Shown here: piece after piece, positions 51,525 to 59,973 of the stretch
Position numbering within the stretch: the first letter of the stretch is position 1
How the letters are laid out: every line of letters starts with the position of its first letter
Assembly (NCBI GenBank): GCA_902514295.1
Contig: CABXQE010000006.1
Location: 1-64,000, forward strand
Direction: 5' to 3'
DNA length: 64,000 nt
From: an uncultured SAR86 cluster bacterium
GTDB taxonomy: Bacteria > Pseudomonadota > Gammaproteobacteria > Magnimaribacterales > Magnimaribacteraceae
Notes under the pieces: model-generated
The model's database searches: none
Told to the model about the DNA's origin: nothing
Seen by the model: only the letters and a program-made list of their open reading frames with translations
Program-made: the position numbers and the translations under genes

Positions 51525-52198
51525 TAGTGAGTAAGCTTTCCTTTATCTAAATGAAGGGTTCTTTTAGAAAATTCTGCTGCTACTGGATCGTGAGTTACCA
51601 TAAGAATTGTTTTGCCATGATCTCGATTAAGTATTTGAAGAAGATCCAAAATTTCAGTAGCTGTGTTCCTATCTAAATCACCAGTCGGCTCGTCACAAAC
51701 CAATATGTCAGGATCCGAAACAAGCGCTCTAGCGATAGCAACTCTTTGTTGTTGACCACCAGAAAGTTCATTCGGTTTATGGCCTCCTCTGTCGGATAAG
51801 CCTACAACGTTTAATGCAGTGGATACGTGTTCCTTTCTTTGAGAGCCAGATAAGCCGGTTAAGAGAAGTGGTATCTCCACGTTCTTGTGAGCAGTGAGTA
51901 CCGGTAATAAGTTATAAAACTGGAATATAAAGCCAACGTTATTGGCTCTCCATGTGCTTAAAGACGAAGCGTTCATGGTCTCTAAGTGTTGTTCATTAAC
52001 CACTATCTGACCTGATGTTGGGGTGTCCAGTCCTCCGATTAAGTTCAATAAGGTAGACTTTCCTGACCCTGAAGGACCCATTAAAGCTAAGAAATCTCCT
52101 TTTTGCACTTCAAGGCTTAAGTCATCTAACACGACTAAAGTCTCTTCTCCTCTTTTGTATGTTTTATTGACTGATTGAACTTCTATGAGGTTACTCAT
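51524..52198 (-). CDS. ABC transporter ATP-binding protein, LolD/MacB type
   Basis: The 224-residue ATPase has Walker A GPSGSGKSTLLN, Q-loop FIFQFYNLLPVLTAHKNVE, signature LSGGQQQRVAIARAL, Walker B ILVCDEPTGDLD and the switch histidine in MVTHDP. It belongs to the LolD/MacB/FtsE branch, whose members drive mechanotransmission exporters rather than classic importers. It is the only ATPase for three permease genes. The adaptor gene lies 11 bases upstream. Confidence 0.95.
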   Translation of the reverse strand: MSNLIEVQSVNKTYKRGEETLVVLDDLSLEVQKGDFLALMGPSGSGKSTLLNLIGGLDTPTSGQIVVNEQHLETMNASSLSTWRANNVGFIFQFYNLLPVLTAHKNVEIPLLLTGLSGSQRKEHVSTALNVVGLSDRGGHKPNELSGGQQQRVAIARALVSDPDILVCDEPTGDLDRNTATEILDLLQILNRDHGKTILMVTHDPVAAEFSKRTLHLDKGKLTH

Positions 52199-52209
52199 AT
52201 ATAACTCCT

Positions 52210-53355
52210 TTAATTTATTGTTACTTTTTGATTGTCTTCTAACTCGTAATCAAACCTTGCTACCACTTTTAAACCAGAAGAGAGTCCAGAAATTATTCTA
52301 GCGTAATTACTAGTCTCCTCTGCAACCTCCACTTCGTTAAGCTTTACTTTTCCTTTGGAGACTATAAGCACATAACTAGTGCCATCCATCTCTCCTACTG
52401 CGTTAAGAGGCACCATGACACCTTCTTTCTTAACTTGATTTTCTGTTTCTTCTACTTTTCGTAAAAAAGAAACTCTCGCACCCATATCAGGCAAGACTCG
52501 TTCGTCTTTTTCTATCAAACCTATTCTTACTTTTACTGTTGCTTTATTTCTATCCGCTGTAGGAATAATAGCAATGACATTTGCAGGTATGTCCCATTTT
52601 GGATAAGCATTTAGATTAGCAACAGCTGGTTGTCCAGGCACGACTCTATTTATAAAAGCCTCATTTACATCTACCTCAACTTCCAGAGAATCCATATCAA
52701 CAATTGAACAAATGCCTGTTTTAGTGAAGCCACCTCCTGCAGATACAGGTGATACCATCTCGCCTGGTTGTGCGGCTTTAAAGACAACAACTCCTCCAAA
52801 GGGAGCTCGTATTTTCATATCAGAGACTAATTGTTTTCTGACATTTAAAAGAGCTTCCAAAGCATCCATGTTAGCTCTTGCTGCGTCCAATGATGCTTGG
52901 CTAGCCAATTGTCCTTCCATCAATTCATTGGTTCTGTCGAATATCCTTTTAGCTTCTTTAAACTGAGCTTCAGCGTAATTCAATTCAGCTACGTAAGTAC
53001 TATCGTCTAATTGAGCTAAAAGCTGACCTTCTTCAACCAAATCACCTTCTTCTATATAAACTTTTAGAACCTTACCAGTGATCTTAGAAGAAACGGTTGC
53101 TTGCCTTCTTGCGGTAACATAACCTGAAGCATCAAGAATACTTGAAGTGGAAATGTTATTTTGATTTACCTCTTTAACGGTAAAGGTTGTAACCTCTACA
53201 GGTTCTTCACTAGTAAAAAATAGCCATCCGAATACTATTAAAACTGATATAGCTCCTAATATTCCGTATCTAACTTGAGGACTCATGGGGTCCTCGGTGG
53301 GTGGAGCGCTTCTATCTATTTTAAGATTATTTAATAAATCTTCTTTATCGCTCAT
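52210..53355 (-). CDS. HlyD/AcrA-family periplasmic adaptor protein
   Basis: This 381-residue membrane-fusion protein has one N-terminal helix (about residues 28–47), a biotinyl-lipoyl-like domain (DASGYVTARRQATVSSKITGKVLKVYIEEGDLVEEGQLLAQLD, in parts: ASGYVTARRQATVS, GKVLKVYIEEGDLV), a coiled-coil hairpin (about 95–150) and beta-barrel and membrane-proximal domains. It should link the inner-membrane ABC proteins to the periplasm or outer membrane, as MacA does. No TolC-like gene is in this operon. Its start overlaps the stop of the c-heme protein gene by four bases. Confidence 0.92.
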   Translation of the reverse strand: MSDKEDLLNNLKIDRSAPPTEDPMSPQVRYGILGAISVLIVFGWLFFTSEEPVEVTTFTVKEVNQNNISTSSILDASGYVTARRQATVSSKITGKVLKVYIEEGDLVEEGQLLAQLDDSTYVAELNYAEAQFKEAKRIFDRTNELMEGQLASQASLDAARANMDALEALLNVRKQLVSDMKIRAPFGGVVVFKAAQPGEMVSPVSAGGGFTKTGICSIVDMDSLEVEVDVNEAFINRVVPGQPAVANLNAYPKWDIPANVIAIIPTADRNKATVKVRIGLIEKDERVLPDMGARVSFLRKVEETENQVKKEGVMVPLNAVGEMDGTSYVLIVSKGKVKLNEVEVAEETSNYARIISGLSSGLKVVARFDYELEDNQKVTIN

Positions 53356-54392
53356 CTTTTATCCATTTGTTTAATCCAATCTCTTATCATCACTATAGCT
53401 TCTTGATGCGTTAAGGACCTTCCTGACTCGGGCATCATGATTCCAGGGTCTTTTGAGATCATCCTGTATAGCATTATAGATTCTTCTGGCTTTCCTGGCA
53501 CTAAAGAATACAAATTTCCTCCGCTTCCTCTACCTGTCGCTACCGGCTTCTTATAAATACCTAAATGCGTGTCCCTATCTTCATTTAAATGTAGATACAG
53601 GCCAGTTGAATTGGCAACACCCGTAGTTGCATGACAGTGACCGCAATTTATATCTAAATAAGACCTGACTCTGCTATCTAAATCTAAATCTTCATTAGTC
53701 CAATCCACTGGTGATTTAATATTCAAAGGAACGGAATCTATAAAGTCCTTTTTAATCCAATAAGTAAGCTGATTAAACGATCCATCATCATATTTATAAT
53801 TTTTATTTAGGTTTCTAGCTTTAGGTCCTATTGGAGTTATCAAATCATTGGCCGCATGGCATTCTTTGCATTGATTCTTATTGGGGACTCTATACCTTAC
53901 TTGATTTTCTTCACCAAACTCGTCTATCCATGAAGTTTTGATGGTTTTTCCAGCTTTCTTAATAAAAGCTTCATTTTGTTGTTCATTCCAAGCGTAAGAA
54001 ACTGCATGCCACTGATCTTCTTTTCGTATTAGCAATCTTGTTTCTAAAAGGTTTTTCCCCAACTCTGGGTTCCTTTCATCATGCAGATAATAGAACGTCT
54101 TGATGAGAACAGATCCTACTGGGAAATCGAAAACCCAATCTTCTCTATATTCGGCTTTCTTATTTTTAGGTACGTATACCCATCTTTGTTTGTAAGAGTA
54201 GTCTGAGAAAAGAGTAGAAATTAAATCGTAAGGAATGACTCCTTCGGCTGGAACTTGTGCGGATTTGTCATTAAAAAAAGTAAAATCAGATAATTTTGTT
54301 GGGAAGTCTTCAGCCAGTATAAGTTCATCGTTTACAGCTAATACATGCAATGACATGAAAGCATAAAAAAACCCTAATAATGCTTTCTTCAT
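53352..54392 (-). CDS. Periplasmic protein with two CXXCH heme-c motifs (HNE_0200/SO_2930-like)
   Basis: A signal peptide covers about residues 1–20. The 346-residue protein has two heme-c attachment motifs, CKECH (175–179) and CGHCH (249–253), and a likely axial methionine in GIMMPESGR (about 318). The long N-terminal region (about 25–165) has no recognisable domain. It resembles the conserved hypothetical family that occurs beside parallel-beta-helix proteins in marine proteobacteria (as I recall the TIGR03806 grouping). The beta-helix gene is directly upstream, nine bases away. A redox role is likely; its electron partner is unknown. Confidence 0.75.
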   Translation of the reverse strand: MKKALLGFFYAFMSLHVLAVNDELILAEDFPTKLSDFTFFNDKSAQVPAEGVIPYDLISTLFSDYSYKQRWVYVPKNKKAEYREDWVFDFPVGSVLIKTFYYLHDERNPELGKNLLETRLLIRKEDQWHAVSYAWNEQQNEAFIKKAGKTIKTSWIDEFGEENQVRYRVPNKNQCKECHAANDLITPIGPKARNLNKNYKYDDGSFNQLTYWIKKDFIDSVPLNIKSPVDWTNEDLDLDSRVRSYLDINCGHCHATTGVANSTGLYLHLNEDRDTHLGIYKKPVATGRGSGGNLYSLVPGKPEESIMLYRMISKDPGIMMPESGRSLTHQEAIVMIRDWIKQMDKR

Positions 54393-54401
54393 TAAGAAAT
54401 T

Positions 54402-55628
54402 CTAAAAACTATTGATAGTAATTTCTGCTAATGGCCTAACTTCTCCTTCGTATTCACTGATATCAGTTTCTACAGGATCAAAGAAAGGTAATAAATATTT
54501 AAGCGGGTTTATAGTTAAAAAGGTTGCATCTCCATTATTACTTAAGACTAGTCTTTCTCCATCAGGTTGCCCAAAAATTATCTGAGAAGTTGGCAAGATA
54601 CCATCCCAAAAAATATCAGGCATGTTACCGCCAGATAACTCAAATAAGATTGCGGCAAGCTCCCCAGTTTCAACATCTGGATCAAAGCCCCCTTCCCCGA
54701 ATCTATTTCCATGGATTTGAATTGATTTAGGATGAGGATTGTAATTCTCATCTTGCGTTTCATTTGAGTAAGTAACAATGGAAACATTAACTGTACCGTT
54801 TCCAGATATATCGTTATCAAAAACTTCTACGTCTGAATTGGCTTGGATAATAATCCCAGTACCTCTTGGAACCTCTCCAACGATATTTCCTTCAGGAGCA
54901 AAGTTATCTGTATCATTATCTATAACTTTATTCCTAAACACGCGAACATGATGTCCGCCTTGCTGAGGAAGATCAGGAAGATCAAAAACTAATATCCCTC
55001 CAGTATTATGAGAAGACAAATTGTCATACACATCTGCGTAATATGAATTCTCTATTTCTATTCCAGCTACGTTGTATTGCGCCACGCTATTTCTAACAAT
55101 AATGTTCTTTGACTGACCTACATAAATGCCAGCATCAGAAGCACCGATAGCTACACAGCCATCAATTAATACATCAGTCGACTCAACAGGATAGAGTCCG
55201 TAGGCTCCATTGGTACTCTTTGGGCCTCCAGTCCATTCTGTTTTAAGGTTAATCATATTAATCCCTTCAGCCCCAATAACTTTTATTGCATCTCCTTTAG
55301 CGTCAGCTACAGCGAAGTCTTTTAAAGTTACTCGGTCAGAAGTCACTAGCAGTCCTTGGGCTCCAGACATCTGATTCTTAAAATCAAGAATAGTTTCATT
55401 TATTCCAGAACCTCTTACGATAACTTCATCAACGTCTAAAGATAAACCATCTTCAAAAACAAAAGTTCCTGGAGATAATGTAAGAATATCGCCAGAAGAA
55501 AGTTCTATAAGTGCTGTTTGAACTTCCTCTTGTGAATTATCACTAGGCTCAATAAATATCTCTTTAGCAGACACAGTAAGGCTGGTTAATAAAATTAAAG
55601 ACCAAAAGAATATTATTTTTTTCATCAT
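54402..55628 (-). CDS. Secreted parallel beta-helix repeat protein
   Basis: The 408-residue protein has a signal peptide (about residues 1–21, ending SAKEIF). Right-handed beta-helix repeats follow, with regular short strands such as INMINLKTEWTGG, VLIDGCVAIGASDAGIYVGQSKNIIVRNSVAQ (in parts: VLIDGCVAIGA, DAGIYVGQSKNI), IEIENSYYADVYDN and VRVFRNKVIDND. It resembles the NosD/CASH group of carbohydrate-binding or maturation proteins. It is the first gene of the six-gene run continuing with the c-heme protein and the ABC exporter. Its promoter probably lies in the 46-base gap to the divergent gene at 55675. Confidence 0.82.
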   Translation of the reverse strand: MMKKIIFFWSLILLTSLTVSAKEIFIEPSDNSQEEVQTALIELSSGDILTLSPGTFVFEDGLSLDVDEVIVRGSGINETILDFKNQMSGAQGLLVTSDRVTLKDFAVADAKGDAIKVIGAEGINMINLKTEWTGGPKSTNGAYGLYPVESTDVLIDGCVAIGASDAGIYVGQSKNIIVRNSVAQYNVAGIEIENSYYADVYDNLSSHNTGGILVFDLPDLPQQGGHHVRVFRNKVIDNDTDNFAPEGNIVGEVPRGTGIIIQANSDVEVFDNDISGNGTVNVSIVTYSNETQDENYNPHPKSIQIHGNRFGEGGFDPDVETGELAAILFELSGGNMPDIFWDGILPTSQIIFGQPDGERLVLSNNGDATFLTINPLKYLLPFFDPVETDISEYEGEVRPLAEITINSF

Positions 55629-55674
55629 TTCCTCTGAAAAAGGTTATTTTTTGTAATTATAATAGATTTAAGGC

Positions 55675-56574
55675 ATGAAATTAAAAACTCTATCATTATT
55701 ACTAATCCTGTTTTCTGTATATTCCTTTTCTGAAACAAAATTGGCTATTCTTGGATCTGGTACTCCAAACCCAGATCCAAATAGAAACGGTTCGTCTTAT
55801 GCAGTTATAACTAATGGAACTGCCTACTTAGTTGATTTCGGTCCAGGTGTGGTTAGAAACGCTTCTGCCCTATCGCCAACATGGGGAGGAAGTTTAGAGG
55901 CGATGGAAATACAGAATCTAAATTACGCCTTCCTTACGCATATACATTCAGACCATTCCGCTGGTTTGAGCGACTTAATACTCTCTCCTTGGGTATTAGG
56001 TAGGGATGAAACCTTAAAGCTCTTTGGTCCTAAGGGTCTAGAAGACATGGCGAAATATATAACAAAGGCCTACAGCCAAGATATAGATTACAGAATAAAT
56101 GGCTCTCAACCCGCTAACCTGGAAGGTTACAAGACTGAGGTTACTGAAATCTCGGAAGGTAAGATTTATGAAGATAAAAACGTTAAGGTTGAAGCTTTTA
56201 GTATTAACCACGGAAGTTTAGACAATTCATTCGGATTTGTTTTTACAACCGAAGATAAAAAGATTGTTTTTTCAGGAGACACTGCGTTTTCTAAAAAATT
56301 AATTAAAAAAGCAAGGAACGCAGACATATTAGTTCATGAAGTTTATTCCGAAGAAGGATTCAAGAAAAAAACTAAAGATTGGCAAATCTATCATAAAGCT
56401 CACCACACCTCCTCAGTGGACGTTGGGATAATTGCTAAAAAAAGCCAACCCAAAAAACTTGTTCTCTCTCATATCTTATTTTGGGGTAGTGATGAAGAAT
56501 CTTTACTGACTGACGTAAAGAAAAATTTTGATGGAGAGGTAATTGTTGCAAAAGATCTAATGATCTTGGAATAG
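55675..56574 (+). CDS. Secreted metallo-beta-lactamase-fold hydrolase (RNase Z-like)
   Basis: A signal peptide covers about residues 1–18. The body has the metallo-beta-lactamase fold with metal motif THIHSDHSAGL, SINHGSLDNSFGFVF, FSGDTAFSKK (metal Asp) and a last histidine in LVLSHI. The GSGTPNPDPNRNGSSYAV opening resembles RNase Z and phosphodiesterase relatives. Export to the periplasm argues against tRNA processing. The substrate is unknown. It is divergent from the beta-helix gene and ends eight bases from the convergent FMN enzyme. Confidence 0.85.
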   Translation: MKLKTLSLLLILFSVYSFSETKLAILGSGTPNPDPNRNGSSYAVITNGTAYLVDFGPGVVRNASALSPTWGGSLEAMEIQNLNYAFLTHIHSDHSAGLSDLILSPWVLGRDETLKLFGPKGLEDMAKYITKAYSQDIDYRINGSQPANLEGYKTEVTEISEGKIYEDKNVKVEAFSINHGSLDNSFGFVFTTEDKKIVFSGDTAFSKKLIKKARNADILVHEVYSEEGFKKKTKDWQIYHKAHHTSSVDVGIIAKKSQPKKLVLSHILFWGSDEESLLTDVKKNFDGEVIVAKDLMILE

Positions 56575-56582
56575 AAATTTTT

Positions 56583-57728
56583 CTACCTAAATCGAAGATT
56601 GTTTTTAGATAATTCTGAGATAGAACTCACTCCCATTAGCCTCATGTCTCTTTCTATTTCTTGTTTCATGAGTTCTAAAGCTCGCTCTACACCTTGCTGT
56701 CCTGCTGCTGCCAAAGCATAAAGATAGAATCTACCTCCCCCTACGGCTTTAGCTCCAAGAGATAGAGCCTTTAAAACGTGACTACCTCTTTGAATACCAC
56801 TATCCATAATTACATCAATCTGATCTCCTACGGCATCAACTATTTCAGATAATTGGTCGAAGGGAGATCTGCTTCCATCAAGCTGTCTGCCGCCATGATT
56901 AGAAACAACAATTCCTGTGCATCCTATTTCAACCGCTTTCTTCGCATCTTCTACACTCATGATTCCTTTTAAACAAAATTCGCCATCCCAATACTCAACC
57001 ATCTTCGCAACATCGTCCCAGTTCATGCACGGGTCCATCATTTCGGTGAAGTATCTACCAATAGAAATTGGTCCGTCGGACATGTCTACGAAATCATCAA
57101 GTTGAGGTAGTGCAAATTTCTTATGGGTGAGGTAATTGATGGCCCACATGGGCTTAATAGCAAATTGAAAGATTCCGCCTAAACTAAGTTGAAAAGGAAT
57201 GGAAAATCCAGTTCTTAGATCTCTTTCTCTATTCCCACCAGTAATGGTATCAACCGTCAGCATCATTACATCTACATTTGCGTTTTTAGCACTTTCAAGC
57301 ATTGATTGATTAAGTTCACGATCTTTGTGGAAATAGAATTGATAACATTGCGGTCCTTTGTACTGTTCTCTTATTTCAGACAAACTAGCTGTTCCAAGAG
57401 AAGAAACTCCAAATAAAGTTCCGTATTTATCCGCTGCTGCTGCCACAGCATTCTCTCCTTGATGATGAAATACTCTCTGTATGGCAGTAGGAGAACAATA
57501 AATAGGCATTTCTAGCTTTTGACCCATTATGTTCACCGACATGTCTATGTCTTCAGTGCCCCTAAGAACGTTTGGAACTAAATCACATTTTTCAAAACTC
57601 TTAGTATTGCGTTCATAGGTTGTCTCATCATCTGCCGCTCCATCAATATAATTAAATATAGGACTTGGAAGGCGTCTTCTCGCAAGCTCACGGAAGTCAC
57701 TGAAACCGTGGCAATCTTTTAAACGCAT
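56583..57728 (-). CDS. FMN-dependent alpha-hydroxy-acid dehydrogenase (LldD-like)
   Basis: This 381-residue enzyme of the lactate/glycolate oxidase family oxidises an L-2-hydroxy acid. It has FNYIDGAADDETTYERN, YCSPTAIQRVFHHQGE, MLTVDTITGGNRERD, CLKGIMSVEDAKKAV (FMN lysine), VVSNHGGRQLDGSRSP with the catalytic His and the substrate Arg, and IMDSGIQRGSHVLKAL. Length matches LldD. The LldD PTG motif reads SPT here. It could be an L-lactate dehydrogenase feeding the respiratory chain; substrate range in this family is wide. Confidence 0.9.
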   Translation of the reverse strand: MRLKDCHGFSDFRELARRRLPSPIFNYIDGAADDETTYERNTKSFEKCDLVPNVLRGTEDIDMSVNIMGQKLEMPIYCSPTAIQRVFHHQGENAVAAAADKYGTLFGVSSLGTASLSEIREQYKGPQCYQFYFHKDRELNQSMLESAKNANVDVMMLTVDTITGGNRERDLRTGFSIPFQLSLGGIFQFAIKPMWAINYLTHKKFALPQLDDFVDMSDGPISIGRYFTEMMDPCMNWDDVAKMVEYWDGEFCLKGIMSVEDAKKAVEIGCTGIVVSNHGGRQLDGSRSPFDQLSEIVDAVGDQIDVIMDSGIQRGSHVLKALSLGAKAVGGGRFYLYALAAAGQQGVERALELMKQEIERDMRLMGVSSISELSKNNLRFR

Positions 57729-57770
57729 GATCTTTATAAGTGAGAGTCAGAGAAAATTAGTTATAAATAC

Positions 57771-58685
57771 TTACTTTTCGCTTTCTTGTATAAGACTAAA
57801 TACTTTCATGGACTGATCTCCGCCTTGATAACACAAAGTAGCATCAGTCATATCAGAGATCTGATCCCAATTAGCTTCAATATTCTCAGCGGTCATGTCT
57901 TCACCAGTTCCAAGATAGATTCCTTTAGTTTCATGAACCATGACTCTTGTAAACACTCCTGCGCCCGCAGCTATGATTACCCCAGTCGGTGCATCTTCCG
58001 AAACCATGTAAGTCACTGCTGGAGTAACGTAATCAGGTTTGATCTGTTCGATAACCTCTCCAGGCATCAAACTCTCAGTCATTCTCGTTCCCGCCAACGG
58101 GGCTAAAGTATTGCATTTAATATTGTATTTAGCGCCTTCTAATTTAAGTGTGTTCATCAAACCAACAACACCCATTTTAGCCGCACCATAATTAGTCTGA
58201 CCGAAATTACCGTACAACCCGCTAGAAGAAGAAGTCATGACTATTCTTCCGTAATTTTGTTCTTTCATTATCTCCCATACGGCTTTCGTGCAATTCACGC
58301 TGCCCATTAAATGAACTTCAAGAACCATTCTAAAATCTTCATCTTCTACCTTAGAAAAACTTTTATCTCTTAAGATTCCTGCGTTATTTACCAGAATATC
58401 TATCTGACCATATTTGCTCATGACTTCTTCAACCATGGCATTAACTTGGTCTCTGTCTGTAACACTAGCCCCATTAGCCATTGCTTCTCCACCTGCTGCT
58501 TTTATTTCTTCTACAACAGCCTCAGCAGCTGACACTGAACCGTCATCTGATCCATCTACATTTCCACCTAAGTCATTTACAACAACTTTGGCACCTCTTT
58601 TGGCTAAATCCAGAGCATGGCATCTTCCCAAGCCTCCACCTGCTCCAGTGACAATAGCTACACGATCATTAAAAGTAATAGACAT
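57771..58685 (-). CDS. Short-chain dehydrogenase/reductase (3-hydroxyacyl-CoA dehydrogenase type)
   Basis: This classical SDR carries the NAD motif VTGAGGGLGRCHAL, the NNAG strand (ILVNNAGILRDKSF), catalytic Ser in MTSSSSGLYG and Tyr-Lys in TNYGAAKMG. NDLGGNVDGSDDGS after the second strand is characteristic of the multifunctional-enzyme type 2 dehydrogenase domain that oxidises (3R)-hydroxyacyl-CoA. I start at ATG 58685, preceded by AGGAGAG; an earlier in-frame ATG at 58712 lacks a site. The protein has 304 residues. With the nearby thiolase-like gene it suggests beta-oxidation-like chemistry. Confidence 0.9.
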   Translation of the reverse strand: MSITFNDRVAIVTGAGGGLGRCHALDLAKRGAKVVVNDLGGNVDGSDDGSVSAAEAVVEEIKAAGGEAMANGASVTDRDQVNAMVEEVMSKYGQIDILVNNAGILRDKSFSKVEDEDFRMVLEVHLMGSVNCTKAVWEIMKEQNYGRIVMTSSSSGLYGNFGQTNYGAAKMGVVGLMNTLKLEGAKYNIKCNTLAPLAGTRMTESLMPGEVIEQIKPDYVTPAVTYMVSEDAPTGVIIAAGAGVFTRVMVHETKGIYLGTGEDMTAENIEANWDQISDMTDATLCYQGGDQSMKVFSLIQESEK

Positions 58686-58727
58686 AATCTCTCCTACGTA
58701 ATTTTTAGGCAAACATATTACAGTAAC

Positions 58728-59876
58728 CTAGTTTCTTTGTGAAAAAGCTTTTTGTATTCTTTCTATGGATTCTTCTAAAACAGACCTAGGGCAGCCAAAA
58801 TTTAATCTTATGTACCCTTCTCTTCCAAACCAACTTCCGTCGTAAACACCTACTCCGGCATGGTTAATAAAAAAATCACCCGGGGCATCTAATCCAGTCT
58901 CCCTACAATCCACCCAGGCTAAAAATCCTGCTTCCGGACCTGAAAGAGATAGGCCATCTATTTTATTTAAACCTTCTATTAATTTGTTTTTATTTTCTTT
59001 GAGGTATTCAATCAGTTCCTTGTGCCATTCTCCAGCGTACTTATACGCTGAAGTAGAAGCTACAAAAGCTAAATTATCTATATGTGAAACAATGCCTTTA
59101 GTATTTCGAATAAAATCTTCTCTTAATTCCTTGTTAGGAATAATTGAAGCTGCCAAAGGAAATCCGGCTAAATTGAAAGTTTTACAAGGGCCTAAAATAG
59201 TGATGGAATTCTGCTTTGCGTATTCGTTTAAGTTTGCTAAATGAAAGTGCTCCAAGTCATCTTGAAGAATTAAATCACAATGAATTTCGTCGCTGCAGAT
59301 GGTTATATTATGTTTCTCACATATCTCTACTAGTTTTGTAATTTCCTTTTGATTGAAAACTGTCCCTCCAGGGTTATGAGGATTGCAAAAGAACAACATT
59401 TTAGTGTCCTTACATAAGAGCTCTTCCGTTGCATCAAAATCTAACTCCATCCTTCCGTTATTGTCTATTAGAAAGTTCTTTACCATGCCTCTAGCCATGT
59501 TTTCAGAAGCATCGTCAAAAGGAGCATAAATAGGAGATGGTGTAACAACTATCTCGCCAGGTGCTAAAGCCGTTTTACATGCTAAATTTAATGCAACCAC
59601 AGCCCCTGGCACCCAAACAACCCACTCTTCTTCAATGTCCCACCCAGAACGCAATTTAATTCTGTCTTTTAATATTTGAGTTAATTCATCTGGCGTGTCT
59701 GTATAACCAAATATGCCTTGGTCAACTCTTTCACGCATAGGGTCAGTTATCTCTTTAGGGCAAGCAAAATCCATATCCGCTATCCACATAGGAATAATGT
59801 TAGGGTCAGAAAACTTTAACCACTTTGTACTATGGGTATGTTTCCTTTCTACGATTGAGTCAAAGTCGTATTTCAT
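58728..59876 (-). CDS. MalY/PatB-type aminotransferase (cystathionine beta-lyase)
   Basis: This fold-type I PLP enzyme of 382 residues has the MalY/PatB signature: RKHTHSTKWLKF near the start, MWIADMDFACPKEI, GIFGYTD, CNPHNPGGTVF, SDEIHCDLIL and LGPCKTFNLAGFPLAASI with the PLP lysine. GYIRLNFGCPRSVLEE is near the C-terminus. Members cleave cystathionine or cysteine conjugates by C-S lyase activity, and MalY also modulates regulators. It is divergent from the thiolase-like gene (97 bases). Confidence 0.92.
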   Translation of the reverse strand: MKYDFDSIVERKHTHSTKWLKFSDPNIIPMWIADMDFACPKEITDPMRERVDQGIFGYTDTPDELTQILKDRIKLRSGWDIEEEWVVWVPGAVVALNLACKTALAPGEIVVTPSPIYAPFDDASENMARGMVKNFLIDNNGRMELDFDATEELLCKDTKMLFFCNPHNPGGTVFNQKEITKLVEICEKHNITICSDEIHCDLILQDDLEHFHLANLNEYAKQNSITILGPCKTFNLAGFPLAASIIPNKELREDFIRNTKGIVSHIDNLAFVASTSAYKYAGEWHKELIEYLKENKNKLIEGLNKIDGLSLSGPEAGFLAWVDCRETGLDAPGDFFINHAGVGVYDGSWFGREGYIRLNFGCPRSVLEESIERIQKAFSQRN

Positions 59877-59973
59877 AAAGGCATTTTACTCTATAAAGGC
59901 CTTGGCATCTTGGCTATTGCTCATCTGCCGCAGTGAAGTTAGACTTCACGACCCTATAGTTTTAGATAAAAAT

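Noticed and set aside
59713-59973. 87-residue N-terminal extension of the thiolase-like protein
   Set aside because: This stretch lies largely within the aminotransferase gene on the other strand, and family similarity begins just after ATG 59974.
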